DNA of 64,000 nucleotides from the NCBI GenBank assembly GCA_932294295.1, contig OW028575.1:13768058-13832057 (forward strand). Reading direction: 5' to 3'. Source of the stretch: Alitta virens. Taxonomy: Eukaryota > Annelida > Polychaeta > Phyllodocida > Nereididae. The notes under the pieces were generated by a model. That model searched no databases. It saw only the letters and a list, made by a program, of their open reading frames with translations, and was not told the origin of the DNA. Numbering within the stretch: position 1 is the stretch's first letter; each line of letters starts with the position of its first letter. Positions 12,361 through 25,130 of the stretch are shown here, piece after piece. The position numbers were made by a program, and so were the translations under genes.

Positions 12361-13509
12361 TGTCAATAAATAATGTACATGGATGTTGTCTATTCACGGA
12401 CTGATTTATTGAAGGATTCAAGATCAGTTATACAGGTACTTTATATGTTCTCCTGGTCTGCCAATTCTTTCTGGTTCAATGCATAATCCAAATGGCAAAT
12501 GGCATGTACCTCGGACATTCAATTTTTCATCCTATAGCTTCAGCACCTGATTTGAGGCAATATGTTATGGGTGCAGTGCACCAACACCTTTCAACAAATA
12601 CATCCACATTTCATAGTAAGGAAAGAATGCCTTAGCCACCAGTCTCCTGCAACAACATAGCATCGCCTGCTAAGGCCCATAGACCACGTTTAGCACTCAA
12701 TGCGCCTGTTTTATAACCCATAGGATATCCCATTATCTTGAGACATTGCCAGAATGGTCGGTTTATTTCACTATCAGGCCTCTTATTGCTGCAGTAATTG
12801 CTCTTGTTTTTGTTCTCTGATAAAAATAGAAGAAAAAAACAGTGTAGAAGGAATTATACCTCCTTCACGTGAAAATAAGCCTCTGAACTTGCTCTAATGT
12901 TCCATTATTCAAGAAGCTATTATTTTCTCTCTATATAACTAGTTTAGACAGAGTTTGTTTTGCCTTGAAGAAGTATAAACAATTGCTTCATCATAATTTA
13001 ATGCAGGAGAATATACATGGAAATTAGCGATTGTAATCCAAAATAAATATCCACTTGTTTTTTGGTAATATTTTATCATTACCATCAAGGAGCAGCACAA
13101 AATGGACAGATTTGTTGCAAAATTAGTCAATTTCGAACTTTCTGAACCATAAATACCCCTCTCTGTACAAATTAACTTTAATTTTCCCATCCTTGCAATG
13201 GTAATTTTATGCCATTTTATCATCATTAGAGCCATTTGTCATGGTCACAAAAAGCTGCAGGAATTACAATGGAGAATATTGCTGATATCAAGTTATTTTC
13301 TTTCCCAGAAAGGTTTTCATCAGCTGGAAAATTGGGATTTAAATTGTTGCAAACATTCCTGTTCATTTTTTGCTGCTACATGCCATTTGTGAAAAACAGG
13401 TGTAAATTTATTTTGAAACGCACTAATAAGATTTGCATTGCAACATGTTTGCTGGGAAGGTGTCTGCTTGGCTTGAACATTATTTGCAAGTATCAAACAC
13501 TTAAGCTTT
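12361..13509. other. Non-coding stretch
   Basis: Short frames on both strands (for example 12939-13235 minus and 13236-13514 plus) overlap each other and carry no recognisable domain. Nothing else supported. Confidence 0.35.
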
Positions 13510-13675
13510 GGTGATTTGGGTGGAGTAGGGCTTTACGTCCTTTACGTCCTGTATTTCTGATGGGCTAATTAGGAGAAACAGGGACTATGGCAATGAGATG
13601 ATAAATGAAACACCATCCTACCTATATGTTTGACTGGGATTGAACCCCGGACCCAGTGGTTGCAAGGTCTTAGCT
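13510..13675 (-). repeat. tRNA-derived SINE, family 2, minus orientation
   Basis: Its complement matches the plus-strand SINE at 39903-40090. The strings ATCTCATTGCCAT(A)GTCC and GGACGTAAAGCCC occur in both, and a B-box-like GGGTTCAATCCC is present on the minus strand near 13635. The head is partly lost. Confidence 0.65.
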
Positions 13676-13689
13676 TTTCATGAATGGAA

Positions 13690-14964
13690 AAAGAAGGCAT
13701 AACTGAACATATTTACTACATCATAATATGGTAGAGAAGTGTAGTCTTAGCCTGAGTGATGAGTCAATGGAAGGTCACTTGACAGCAGAGGTCACGAAGG
13801 TCTCCAATGAAGTCAAGAACCAGGATTTGGTAGACTGAAACGGCAGACGTGCTCGATAATGACAGCATCAGAGGAGGCCGATGGTATTTCCTATCAACAC
13901 CCGGCCCCATGGAATTTGAAACTGCCCCAGGTAGATCATGTTGATGCCCATCCGTGGTTTGATGCTATTCTGAGCTGTGTGCAATTGCATAGAGAGATAC
14001 GTGCCTGTCAAGTAGCATTAGACGAGCTGTTTGTCCTTTGTACGTTTTCTCTCTGTGAGCTGCAACAATAAAAACTATTTAATGGCATCAAATTGAATAT
14101 TCCTGGTCCGTCATAAAGTCAGTTTATATGGCCGGCTGCCAATGGCAGTGGCAGACATGAGGATGAGGTGACAAGATTTGAAATTATCATTTACTTAAGT
14201 TGGTGGTTTACCTAAGGTGTGGAATGTAATAATATGATTACTATAAAAACAAGATCTGAACAAGATATATCAAATAAACTGATGTCTTAGTTTTATTGCG
14301 TGTCTACATCTTACCAGTATTGGACACTGGTCATTTCAAACTATGCTTGTGTCGTTTGTGCCCAGACTCTGTTCAGAACTGTCAGTTTTTTTTAGCTTCT
14401 AAAATGGACTTCAATGGTAAAATATAATCATGCCTGTTCGACAAGTTGCAAATGAAACAATTCCCTATAAGATTGCTGCAACACCTTGATCTACTTATAG
14501 ACTACTGCAGAGGACAATGGCAATATGTTATTATTCTCCACGTAAAGTCATCTTTACCAATTGCATAACATGAATTTTGAAGTGTTGTGCAAGATGTTGC
14601 CATAAGAACAGTCCAGCAAGGGACTGATTCTCAATCTCTATGTACGTGGTTATATATAAAAATGATATATAAAAAAAAACAAAAAAAAACCAATATCATG
14701 CCCAAGCAAAAACACTTCCAGCTTGTCTAAAAGTAGACACGAATCCATCCACATCGATGGTGCTAATTTTGTGGGGATTTGTTGGGATATACAGTGTAAT
14801 TGGAACGTAGGCATATGTATTATTTCTGTACTTCCCTGGTGGCCGAATTCACTTGGGATCTAACCGTGTGTTGGCATTGTATTTAGCTTGATGCTTATGG
14901 AAAATGGTATGGAAAATGAAATATTGTTCTCATTTTTATGAAAAGATTTATTTTCTATTTTCAG
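13690..14964. other. Probable intron of the PP1 gene, upstream of its first visible exon
   Basis: The sequence up to the acceptor at 14963-14964 contains no PP1 hallmark (GDIHG, GDYVDRG, RGNHE) in any frame that I could find. The N-terminal PP1 exons therefore lie upstream of the window. The 70-residue frame at 13859-14071 is unrecognised. Confidence 0.4.
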
Positions 14965-17900
14965 CTGCAATTATAGAAGGGACCATATTTTGTATGCATG
15001 GGGGCCTATCTCCGGATCTCAATCATATTGATCAGGTCAGTGAAGTTATGAAACTCTTTTCCAGTTAAGTGGAATATGGCATTCCCATCAGTCACCCAGG
15101 CAAGTGTGGTGCCCAAGCCTGCTTGTTACTTCATGACAGCGAGATATTAAAAAGGGCAGACTTTTTTGCTCGCCTGAAATGTTTTACTTTTTTTTTTTTC
15201 TTTTTCTTTCTTTTTTTTTCGTCTTAATTTGGCTGGTGCTCCTGAAGTAACTTTTCGTGTAACTCTACACTGGGAATTGGAACCCTGTTTAAAATGACGT
15301 GGGCGTCTTCATTTCGCTGTTAAATATTTAATTACAGGACAAAGAAACATGTCCTTGGCGTTAATTGCAATCTGTGTGTGCCATTATCTGAAAGGACAGA
15401 CGTCTTGCACAGGGACATCTTTTCAAATCGTACATTGTTGTTTTCCTTTTGCAGCTCAGAGCTATTGAACGTCCTTTAGATGTGCCTGATCATGGGCTTG
15501 TGTGTGACTTGCTCTGGTCTGATCCTGATGAGGTAAGTTTATTTTTTCTTATAAAATGAACAAAACCTTATGTTGCAGCTAATTTCATAGAGTTTGATTT
15601 CAAGGCTCATTTTACAAATCACCACAACTCCAATGAACTTCCAAAGGTCAGGTTTATACTTGGAATCTAAACTCCAGATGACGTCATGATGTGAATCCAG
15701 GACTCCCATTGGCTAAAGCAGTCCCTCAACCAATACGATTCATGGACTCACAGGACGTCCTCTGGAGTTTAGCTTTCAAGTTCATGAGGTTTTTTTCCAA
15801 TTGGAAACACTGTAATGTGAAACACAAAAAATAAAAACATAAGTTAAATGTGTTTACAGAAACCAGATGGCGATTTGTCCTTTTCAATGGAAATTATGTG
15901 TATGTCTCTACCAAAGATGGTAATTTGCCTGTTCCAAAATGTTTGCTAATGAATTAATAGACCTTTAATTTGAACCTAGCCCGTCGGTTGGTTGGTATAA
16001 TCTTAATTTTTGGAGTGGATGGAGACGTCCCATTCCAACGTGGTGGTATTTGAGTTTTTGTCTATGTAGATATGATCTCCAATGTTTCTTGTATTTGGTA
16101 AGCAAGGGTTGATTTGAAGTCCCTGTCAGATTATTCTTCTTTCAGAGAGATTACATTTGTTTAAATTTAGCTATTGGAATAAGGCAATGAAGGAGATCCT
16201 ATCAAGCTTATGTCAATGTTTTGGATGGCTGTCTCCTGAAAACGGATCTTGTATCAGCCTACCATCCTTAAGCAGATAATTCAAAGTGGTTCTTCAAAGG
16301 GCTGGGGTTCTAACCCTCTGACTTTTAGTGAGCCCTTGGGGGTAAAAAGAGACCATGTTCTCTATGTTATTTAGTAGCTGCTCTTCAGAACATTCTAAAC
16401 TTGGCAGTCTTGTAATGATGTTGCAATCATCTTCAAAGGATGAGGACCGATTTTTCAGGACCCCCTTGGTCTTTACTTGTGCAAGTCTTATTGCTTATTT
16501 GTTAAATAAGCAAGAGTGTGTTCTAATCAATGGCGGACCATGTATAAGTTGTCTCTGATTACCTCCAAACAAATATATCCCGATGTCTAAACCAATACAT
16601 AAGCCTAAACAATTCATTGTCTTTTCATACTACAAAATACCAGAACTTTCTCATATATATATATATATATATATCTGTTATGTATTCTAGCCGTTTTGAT
16701 ATTTTGCTATCTCATGGGAAGTGATATTTGTAATACTCTTATTTTTAATCAGACTAGATATACACTAGATATTTACACTAGATATTAAACTAGATAAACA
16801 CATTTTTTTTGCGGTATGTATACTAATGTTGATGCAAGAGGCATATTTGTGCTGCTCTCATGCCTGGTGTTACTTCCTTTTTGTGACAGAATTGAAACAA
16901 GATGATAACAGTGGCCAGTGTCCTGCTAAAGCAGATGTAATGTCAATATCTTTTTTTTTTTTTTTTACATAAATTGAGTCCCTCAACAGGCCTCATTTTC
17001 ACATTGCCATCTCTTGCACAACCCCATCAAGCATCATAAGTTGCTGTGGAGAGTGATGAGAGATACGGTTCAAGGTCAGTGGCCATTGCTGGTTGCTGCT
17101 GCTGCTGTTGGTTTTTCTGCAGTTTCAGTGGCTGCTGAAGGTCTGGTGGCTGCTGCTGCTGCTGGAACCTATTATCACTGATGCATACCTGCTGGTTGGC
17201 AGCCTTCCAGCTCAGCAGCCAAGATTTCTTTCAGTGATCATTGCATAGCAAAGCAATCCTTCAGCCTGTCATCCAGACTATTTTAAGAAGGTTATTTTCC
17301 ATGAGATCAATATCTACTGCTGTGCTTCAGTCACCCCAAAAAGGTCTGTAAAGAGGCAGTAATTACCCAGGCATGTTCCAACACACCTGACTAGTAAACA
17401 GGCATGCCAGGCATCTTGCTTTCATATTGAGCTTATCGTCTTACTCAGAAGTCTTTCAACAGTAAAAAATTAAAACAAAAGAACTATTTGAGAAAAATAT
17501 TCATGGAGAGTATTTAATTTTCCTAACCAAGATATACAGTGTAGATGTGGTAGCCTCTTTGGATAGTTTACACTGTACAGATAGTGCTTAATTTGTACTT
17601 AATTTCAAGATGAATTTTAATGTAAACATTTTACTTTCAGGATATAACAGGATGGGGAGAAAATGACAGAGGGGTTTCTTACACATTTGGTGGAGATGTC
17701 GTTCGACAGTTCTTGAAGCGACATGATTTTAGTCTCATTGTACGAGCTCATCAGGTAAACAACGTGAATGACTTACCCCAGTATCAATTTATTCTGAAAT
17801 AATTCCTAGGTTTTTTTTTAAACCAAATTGGCTCCAGTTTGGGATGGTGGTCAAACAAAAATGCACATTCTATAGTTACACACTTTGAAAAGATTGTATG

Positions 17901-20900
17901 TTTCACACAATGTTTGTTTCACTTGGGTCCATCACAAATTTTGTTTAACATCAGCCAAGATATTGTTTTTCTGACAATGATTGTATCAATCAAACAATGA
18001 TGTTGTTTAGCTTACTCATTCAATGTCTAAAGACAAACAATGTCTTGGCTGACAATCTTTTCTGAGAGTGTATGGTCCAGCCAGAAAGGGTTTAGTATTT
18101 AGGTCAAACTATGCTCCATTGGCTATATGTAAAATATGTCAGATTGATAGATCAGCTTGTCTTCATTTGGCATGTCATTGGTATCTGTTCAGGGTTTGTT
18201 ATTTTGTGCGATGAAGGTGGACTGGAACAGTTCAACATGATCTGGTCAGCATCGGATTTACATTGTAAACAGTGTACACAAATAGCCACACAGCTAGTTA
18301 AACTGCAAAATAAAAGCCTTCAAGTGTAACTCGGAATCTTCATCATCACACATCGTCCTAATATAGTTCTGGCAAAGTATTCTTATGATGACATTTCTAG
18401 GCTAAGTGTAACATTGAAGGGCGATTCTGTAATTCTCGTCAGGCTAATGTGAACCTCTTGTTTTTAATCGGCTTCCATTAAGCAGTGGGATGGCTGCTGA
18501 CAGGTTGAAAGCTGCTTTCGGCTGGGGAGGAAACTTCTCTGAAACAGGAAATTTCCTTTAGGCACAACCTGTCAGTAACTGTCCGATATTCATATGGTGT
18601 ACGTGTGCATTTTCTGTTGCGTTATAACGAAACAGTATTTCTAAAGAATTTAAACGAGCTCCTTATTGTGCCTAAATATTATAGAATATAACAGCCACAT
18701 AGATATGTAAATCCAGTGCTTGAGAATTGAACCACCTGTCATTTAGTAAAGCTGAAACAAATGGTTTCATGATGTCTTTGGAAATATTCTTCTTGCCACT
18801 TGGTTTTCGCTGCTCACCGTGTTGTTACAAATCAGTAAATGTGGTTTGTTTCACTGTAGAATTATACATAAACAGAGTTTTGAAAGTGTGTAAGTGTGAA
18901 TATGTTTTCAGCTGCAGTTAAAATTATCCGAATTTTTTTCGTAGATGTCACGAACACCAGATTTAGAAATGAAATTTGGTGGAGGCAAATGTGAAATGTG
19001 ATCTCTTGTTTTGCTATTGCAGGTTGTTGAAGATGGTTACCAGTTCTTCCAGAAGCGAAAGGTGCTTTAATTTTTCTTGAATTCTTTTATAAATTTACGT
19101 TGTACTATATATCTAAAATAATGCAAAAAATACCTTTATACATCATGACGTTATAAAAATAACATACATTGCCTTTCCAGCTGGTAACTCTATTCAGCGC
19201 TCCAAACTATTGCGGGGAGTTTGATAACGCAGCGGCCGTTATGTTAGTATCTGAAAACTTGACATGTTCCTTCAGGATTTTACCAGTAAGTGTCTAGATA
19301 GGTATCTTATCCATTATTCATGTTTTTATTCTAACTGTATTTCACAGATACACATTAGTTAATGTGCTTTTGGTCTCTCTACGTTTGACTATTGTAAGCC
19401 ACTTCCCCTCTAGTCTTCCACAATTAAATGTTGATGGATTGAATTATTGTTTCAGACTGATCAAATTTCCTCTTATAATTATATACTTGAAAGCTACTGA
19501 GTAGCGCTCTTTTTGTTTACCCCATATTAGGTACTATGAGACATGCCATTTAAAATTTAATGACTTAATTGTGCCACCAAGCAGTGACATTTTTTTAAAT
19601 GATGAGTTGATTCCAATAGAAGGTAATCTATGATTACGTTTTCCATAATTTCCAAAAAAAATGTATTCACAGATTTTGAGATTTGATATGAAGAAGTACA
19701 TGTTCTTGAAATTTTTTATAGAGACCCAAAGTTAAGATTAATAAAAATGAAACTAAAGTACCAACTACATATGTTTTGATATTGGGTCGCTTTGTTTACC
19801 AAAGCACATCGCATAAATTGTTTCATTTCACTTCCCATTTTTAACCTGTACAGTCTTTGGATTGACATTCCTCATTGGTGTATAAACAGTGAGGGAGTGT
19901 TTACACTGTTGGGGTGCAGAAAAATTGGCTCAAGTCCAATATATACCCGTGACGTCATATGCTTGGATGCAACTGATGACGTCACAAACCAATTACTACT
20001 TTATTTTTTTTAACCCCCACTAAACTACACAAATTACACTAATTGTGTGCCAGAACTAATATTTGGCCAACATCACAATAAATTCTACAATAATAAATCG
20101 AATCACTACATGGCAAATTGTGCCACGTGCGTTTTCCATGCGTTTATCCAAACGCATTGAAAACGCATGGTTTTGGCCTCATTATATTAGCTAAAAACCA
20201 TGCGTTTTCCATGCGTTTATCCTTCTCATGGAAAACGCACGTGGCACATTTGGCCATGTACAATGTTACGGCACTATTTAAGTTAATATTAGACTTGACC
20301 CGAAAAATTAGCATATTTGCCCTGTCGCTGTCCTACCCAACTTATGGTGGAACCTCGTGTAGACCTATAGGGGTCTCCGTGGATAAAATTAGACAAAATC
20401 GACAGTGCGACATTGCCCTTCTTAACAAGGGACAAAGTGACACTGAAGCTCTTAAATAGTGACGGACATAAGAGGAATATCTACTTAAATACTGACAAGC
20501 GAGACTTTTTATTTTCTTAGCTATTTACTTATTTAGCTAAAAAGTGACATGAGACATTAGATTTTCCTTTAAAATGCGACATGGGACATTGCTTCCTATT
20601 TTGGAGACCCATGTAGACCCCTACCTGTGCAGTCTTGGCCACTTATCTCGTAATGCACTCTGCTATTTTTCAGCCTTGAACCAATCTTGCAGAACTATTA
20701 TGTATGTGGTATGGTATCTCCTCTCTATCTGCATCAAAGCTGCTTTGCATTTATTGTCTTGTGTGCTGTTCATTGCCATTTTGTCTTTGTAAGGCAAATA
20801 CAAAATGTTTAGAATATTAATAAGGTCGTGATGTCGCCAGATTTGCATGTTATTATGTTGTGACAATAGTGAGCTGTGTTGCATGTGCATCCATTTAGTT

Positions 20901-21823
20901 ATTGCGCATCAGGTTTGTAAATGAACTGGTTTTTTGGATGTTGTTTCAACATCGTACAAAGCAACAAACCCACACAAAGGACACACTCGATTCAGTTAAA
21001 ACAAATCACAGCAAAAGTATAACAATTCCAAACTGTATTCATGTTGCATGGTAATATATAACCTTCAGTATGCATGGTGGAGTCTAGTCAATACGATTTT
21101 ATGTGTGTTAAACTAGAGTCAAGTTATTTTTGTTCCAAGGCCGATATTAGTTTGCGCATGATTATTACTAATAAATGACAAAAGTTGAAATAGACATGAT
21201 ATTGAAAGTTTACTTTGCTGCACAATAGTTGCAGAGTTCTGTAGATCACGCCCTCTCAGTTATGGCTTCTCAATAGAGAGTAGATTGGAAACTACCGACT
21301 TCTATTATAAGCCAAGAGTGTTATTAAATAGGTATAAAAGAATTGTGCCTATCTCAAGGTATTTATTGCAAAAAATATGGACTAGGTGCCATGTTCTGTA
21401 TTACTAAAGTATTCATCATATATGAATGAGTTCTTAAGAATTACGTACGTGGTAGCAAATAATTATTATTGTTGTTAAAATCCAGGTTGTAATAATTATA
21501 TTCGTGATAAAAATGTTCTGCCAGTGTCTAGATAAATGAATGCATTTATGTATTGATTGAACCACCCATAATTATGAGTACTTGATAGTTTCTATCGCCT
21601 AGTAAAATACATCACCCATTCATCTTGTGTATAATATATGTGGAACAAAAGAGTATCTGGTAATGCCACACGATAATTCATAAGTTACATCATAGAGAAA
21701 CCACTCTATGATAACCTAAAGAGATGCTGATTCTTATTAAATTGCTAAATGGATCTAATTTTATTTCTGTTGTAGCCAGACAAAGGCAAGCTGATTTCTG
21801 TCGATTCCAAGGGCAAGAAATGA
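14965..21823 (+). CDS. PP1-type serine/threonine protein phosphatase catalytic subunit, 3' part (partial)
   Basis: Metallophosphatase of the PPP family. PP1 dephosphorylates phospho-Ser/Thr on many substrates chosen by regulatory subunits. Six exons are visible: 14965-15035, 15455-15532, 17641-17754, 19023-19061, 19181-19285 and 21776-21823. All have AG acceptors and GT donors. The first starts with the last two bases of a split codon; the rest are phase 0. They encode about 151 residues. Hallmarks in order: [11 protein letters not shown] (metal-site/proton-donor region), [32 protein letters not shown] (metal-binding His), [17 protein letters not shown] (microcystin-loop Cys) and LTCSFRIL (part of the RVxF-docking groove). 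The fragment corresponds to roughly the second half of PP1. The N-terminal half (GDIHG, GDYVDRG, GNHE) is absent from the window. The last exon gives a short lysine-rich end ([15 protein letters not shown]), without the TPPR motif of typical PP1 tails. Substitutions through the body suggest a divergent PP1 paralogue. Confidence 0.9.
15658..15783. mobile_element. MITE family A copy in a PP1 intron
   Basis: Inverted arms: left TTGGAATCTAAACTCCAGATG, right CTCTGGAGTTTAGCTTTCAAG. The centre contains CCAGGACTCCCATTGGCT. A full CRE palindrome TGACGTCA sits in the left arm near 15679. Confidence 0.7.
15784..17640. other. PP1 intron 2 remainder
   Basis: Contains a short (AT)n run near 16654-16674, a poly-T run near 16951-16967 and CTG-rich imperfect repeats at 17090-17165. 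No ORF with recognisable content. Confidence 0.6.
17755..19022. other. PP1 intron 3
   Basis: GT donor after the RAHQ exon and AG acceptor before the VVEDGY exon. The 72- and 64-residue frames inside are unrecognised. No repeat noted. Confidence 0.6.
19949..19985. promoter_or_regulatory. Inverted pair of CRE-like TGACGTCA palindromes
   Basis: GTGACGTCAT and ATGACGTCAC face each other within 37 bases (cores 19950-19957 and 19977-19984), forming a hairpin-capable inverted repeat in the last PP1 intron. Each core is a full CREB/ATF consensus. It may instead be the end of an unrecognised MITE. Confidence 0.35.
20109..20258. mobile_element. 150-bp MITE with 32-bp inverted ends containing CACGTG
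   Basis: The left end (CATGGCAAATTGTGCCACGT...) and the complement of the right end (CATGGCCAAATGTGCCACGT...) match over about 32 bases with only a few differences. Both arms carry a CACGTG E-box. The interior repeats GCGTTTTCCATGCGTTTATCC twice (about 20128 and 20202). It lies in the last PP1 intron. Confidence 0.7.
20259..21775. other. PP1 last intron, remainder
   Basis: Short frames only. Several GACATGGGACATT/TGACATGAGACATT-like strings at 20540-20600 hint at a decayed repeat. No feature beyond that. Confidence 0.4.
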
Positions 21824-22878
21824 TAGACAGGGGACAGCAACACCCCCCCCCCCTCCCCTTAGCAGCATCAGCAGTCACTATAGCATCCTCATCACCTCTT
21901 TTTGATTGCCGTGGAAACGCCATCTTATATATTGTCTGTAACACCAAGGACAACTTATCGTTGATCATCTATCCGATATGACGTATCAAGGATTACCACC
22001 GACGACCAACGTACTCTTTCTCAAGATCTCTTACTGCAATGCCTCATTCGCATAAACTGGACATGCCACTAGTGACCTACGAAAGTTAAACTGAATTAGT
22101 TCATGTCGATATCTGCATACAAAATGTACTTATCTTTGTTGAGGAATGTTACTCTCGTATGTCCACTTATCTGTGTATTATTTTTATCATATTGATAATT
22201 TATCAATTAGGAAAATAGTTTTAGTCATGTTGCTTAACCTGAACTCGTATATTACGTATATATATTTAAGGATTAAATTTACATTTGGTTACATGCAGAA
22301 CTTTAAACAACACTGTTTTTACAATGTGGCTCAGTATATGACACAAAACAGAGGTAAAACAACTGATAAAAGGATTATCTATTTACCTTTGACGCTTGAT
22401 GTGAACATAATCTGTTCAATATTAAAACAAACTCTTGGGGTGGTTTTAACACAAGTTGAAGTTTTACCTTTGTAATTTTTCATAGTAGCTCAAGTAGTGT
22501 TGAGCCAGTGGGCTGAATGCGCACAGTTTTTGAAAGTTGCCAGTATTTAAGGAATATTTCTGCAAACAAATTCATCAAAAATTATTTTGCTGCAAATGTA
22601 TGATCTCCATGGCTGTCTTCGTGATTTTTGTTTAATTTAATTTATAGAATAATATATTATTTTGGCTAGTACAATGTAAATGTACATATTTCTTATTTAT
22701 GACACGAATTCTTTATCTATGGTCTTGCTATTTGAAGTTAGTACTTAATCTGTTCTCAGTATATCGTATTAAAGTATTTAACATGTTGTTTGTATATCTA
22801 AAATATTGTATAATTATTATGAGAACAAATATTTTATTGCATTAACAAGTTCAAATTTCCAACTGCCAGAAACTAAAA

Positions 22879-22884
22879 AATAAA
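22879..22884 (+). terminator. Possible polyadenylation signal of the PP1 gene
   Basis: AATAAA about 1.05 kb after the stop codon. An ATTAAA near 22769 is an alternative. No transcript evidence, so the 3' end is uncertain. Confidence 0.25.
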
Positions 22885-22949
22885 TTACATCAAAATGTTC
22901 ATAACATTATCTTGAATGGCAAGACTTTTTTAGGTTACACTTACAGCAC

Positions 22950-23085
22950 ATTTCAAACACTTGGAAACTGAACTTCAGAGGACGTCATGTGAATCGAACT
23001 GAAATCCCCATTGACCGAGGAACTGCCTTGGCCAATGGGAATTCTGGATTCACATGACGTACTCATGAGTTCTGCTGTCAAGTAT
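22950..23085. mobile_element. MITE family A copy
   Basis: Left ACTTGGAAACTGAACTTCAG and right CATGAGTTCTGCTGTCAAGT form imperfect inverted arms. GACGTCATGTGAATC on the left faces GATTCACATGACGT on the right. The centre has CCTTGGCCAATGGG. Confidence 0.75.
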
Positions 23086-24936
23086 GTTTCATTCAAAAAT
23101 ACACACGTATATTGTAAATACAATTACTCTACTGAAACTATGAAAGTGAAATGGGATATTATCTGAAAGTATTATACATAGGCCGTCCAAATATTGTGAA
23201 GCTGTGCTGGCATGGTCACTTGCCTATTGACCTATTGGTCAAATTGTGGGTGACAAGCTCTGGTTTTTAGTCCTATATATACCTGTTTTATGTGTCACAC
23301 AATTAAGCTACGTGTTGTGTAATGCTACAATTAACCATAGGAATTGATGTAAGCTATTTATGCTTGGTGTCATTTATATACATGCTAATGTACGACATAT
23401 TATACATGCTAATGTAAGACATGTTTCTAGTCTAGCACGGCTCATGTTTAAAAAATAACGAGTTATATTGAGCTTGTGCACAGACACATCACGATGGGCA
23501 TTGTTATGTAAGAATATCACTGCATTACAGATATGCAAGTTACCATTCTTTTGAATGAACAATGTAGATTTATTTACAAACACAACTGTTAGGCCTATTC
23601 ATACGTTAATTTAAAGGTTTATTGTTAATTGAAATAACTTCTTCCGGGGCCCGGTCTTCCCAAAGGCAAAATGTGTGCCGCTTTCGGGAAGATTTACAAA
23701 TGTGAAAGGTTAAAATTTGAAATGTTAGTTCAAATCTGGAATATGTTAAACATGTATGTCACATTCACCATGGTTCCTTTACAATTATTTATTTTTAATG
23801 CATAACTTAAATCCATAAAAGCTGTGTGCAAATTTTCATTCTTTAATTAAAAGGTCCACTAAATGTCTGATTCTCACTTGCCAGGATGTTGGGTTTTACC
23901 ACCAAATTTCGCAAAAACATACATTGGACTTATGGTACGTTTTGAATGTGTGCTTGAATTCAAATATATACATTATATTTGAAGTTGAAGGATATTATTT
24001 GCATCTTGTGGCAAACATTTTTTAGATATAGGTTTAGTTGAAATTATGAACTTTGTCAAGCCTGAATGGATCCCATGCTACCGGCACACATACATTTATC
24101 TATTCGTTGTTGATAAAATATGATTTTTACTGCAGTAATTCGTTATCTTAAATCTGTTTTGTTTTTTCCTGGTGAACCATACTGATGTTAGACCTTACTC
24201 AAAAGAGAATCTGTTTTTTAAGTTTTGACTGAATATATTCACAATACAGTTTTTTGTAAAATTGTATTTTTGAACAGTAGTTCAACCTTTTTTCTTTGGT
24301 TTTATCCATGTAAGTTGCAAAATCACGTTCGATTGATAAGTGTATTGCTCCTTTAATACAAAGACAATTGCTTCCCACCCATAATGATATTTTTGCAGAA
24401 TGAAAATGCACATGGTTTCTGGCCATTATTTTGTCATACACAAGATTGAACGGTGCATAATGGATATTAATTTTGTAAATAAGTTATTCCCTCCTTACTA
24501 ACTGATAATACTGAAAATGAAACATCTTCCTAACAAATAACATCGGCCTGACTATTTTCCCCCATATTAATAACAACCAGATACCATCTGGAATTACTAA
24601 TACTAATTGCAAACTATTTGTATTAGTTTTGAATATTGTCTTTATTAAAGTTGGGTAACAAGCATATAAAGGGGATAATCTCTAAAGAATAAATTTGCCC
24701 AAGAACCATGGATGTAATTACCCATTATAGCATAGGATGCCTTAGATTGAACGACATTTTTTTAAATCTCCAGACGTATAGTAAAATCACTTGATGTTCA
24801 CACGTTGTTGTTATAATATATTATTGACTTATGTTACCTGTCTGGATAATAAACACAGATAGATAAAACTCCTCTTCAGTTGTTTTACTTCTAAAACACT
24901 ATTCCCTGTAGTATGAATTAGTCTCCAGGTGGCAAT
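23086..24936. other. Intergenic AT-rich stretch
   Basis: Only short frames with no recognisable content, on both strands. No RNA gene seen. Confidence 0.4.
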
Positions 24937-25018
24937 CAAGTAAAGTTGAGACAAGGGCGCCACCTATTGCTGTATGCCAAGTAAAGTTGAGACAAGGGCG
25001 CCACCTATTGCTGTATGC
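24937..25018. repeat. Perfect 41-bp tandem duplication
   Basis: Two adjacent copies of a 41-base unit starting CAAGTAAAGTTGAGACAAGG, identical over the unit. A recent local duplication in intergenic DNA. Confidence 0.9.
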
Positions 25019-25039
25019 TGAAGTGACTTGGTGTGTAAT

Positions 25040-25130
25040 CCAAACTTTATCATCTCATCATTCATTAAATCTACCTCTAGCAGCTGGTCATTTAAGCTGG
25101 CTAGGCCTCAGTTCAGTAGAACGAATAGAC
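25040..25130 (+). repeat. SINE family 1 tail fragment
   Basis: CATCTCATCATT...GCTGGTCATTTAAGCTGG...CAGT resembles the tail of the SINE near 44335-44410 and the fragment at 59115-59185. No tRNA-like head is present here. Confidence 0.5.
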
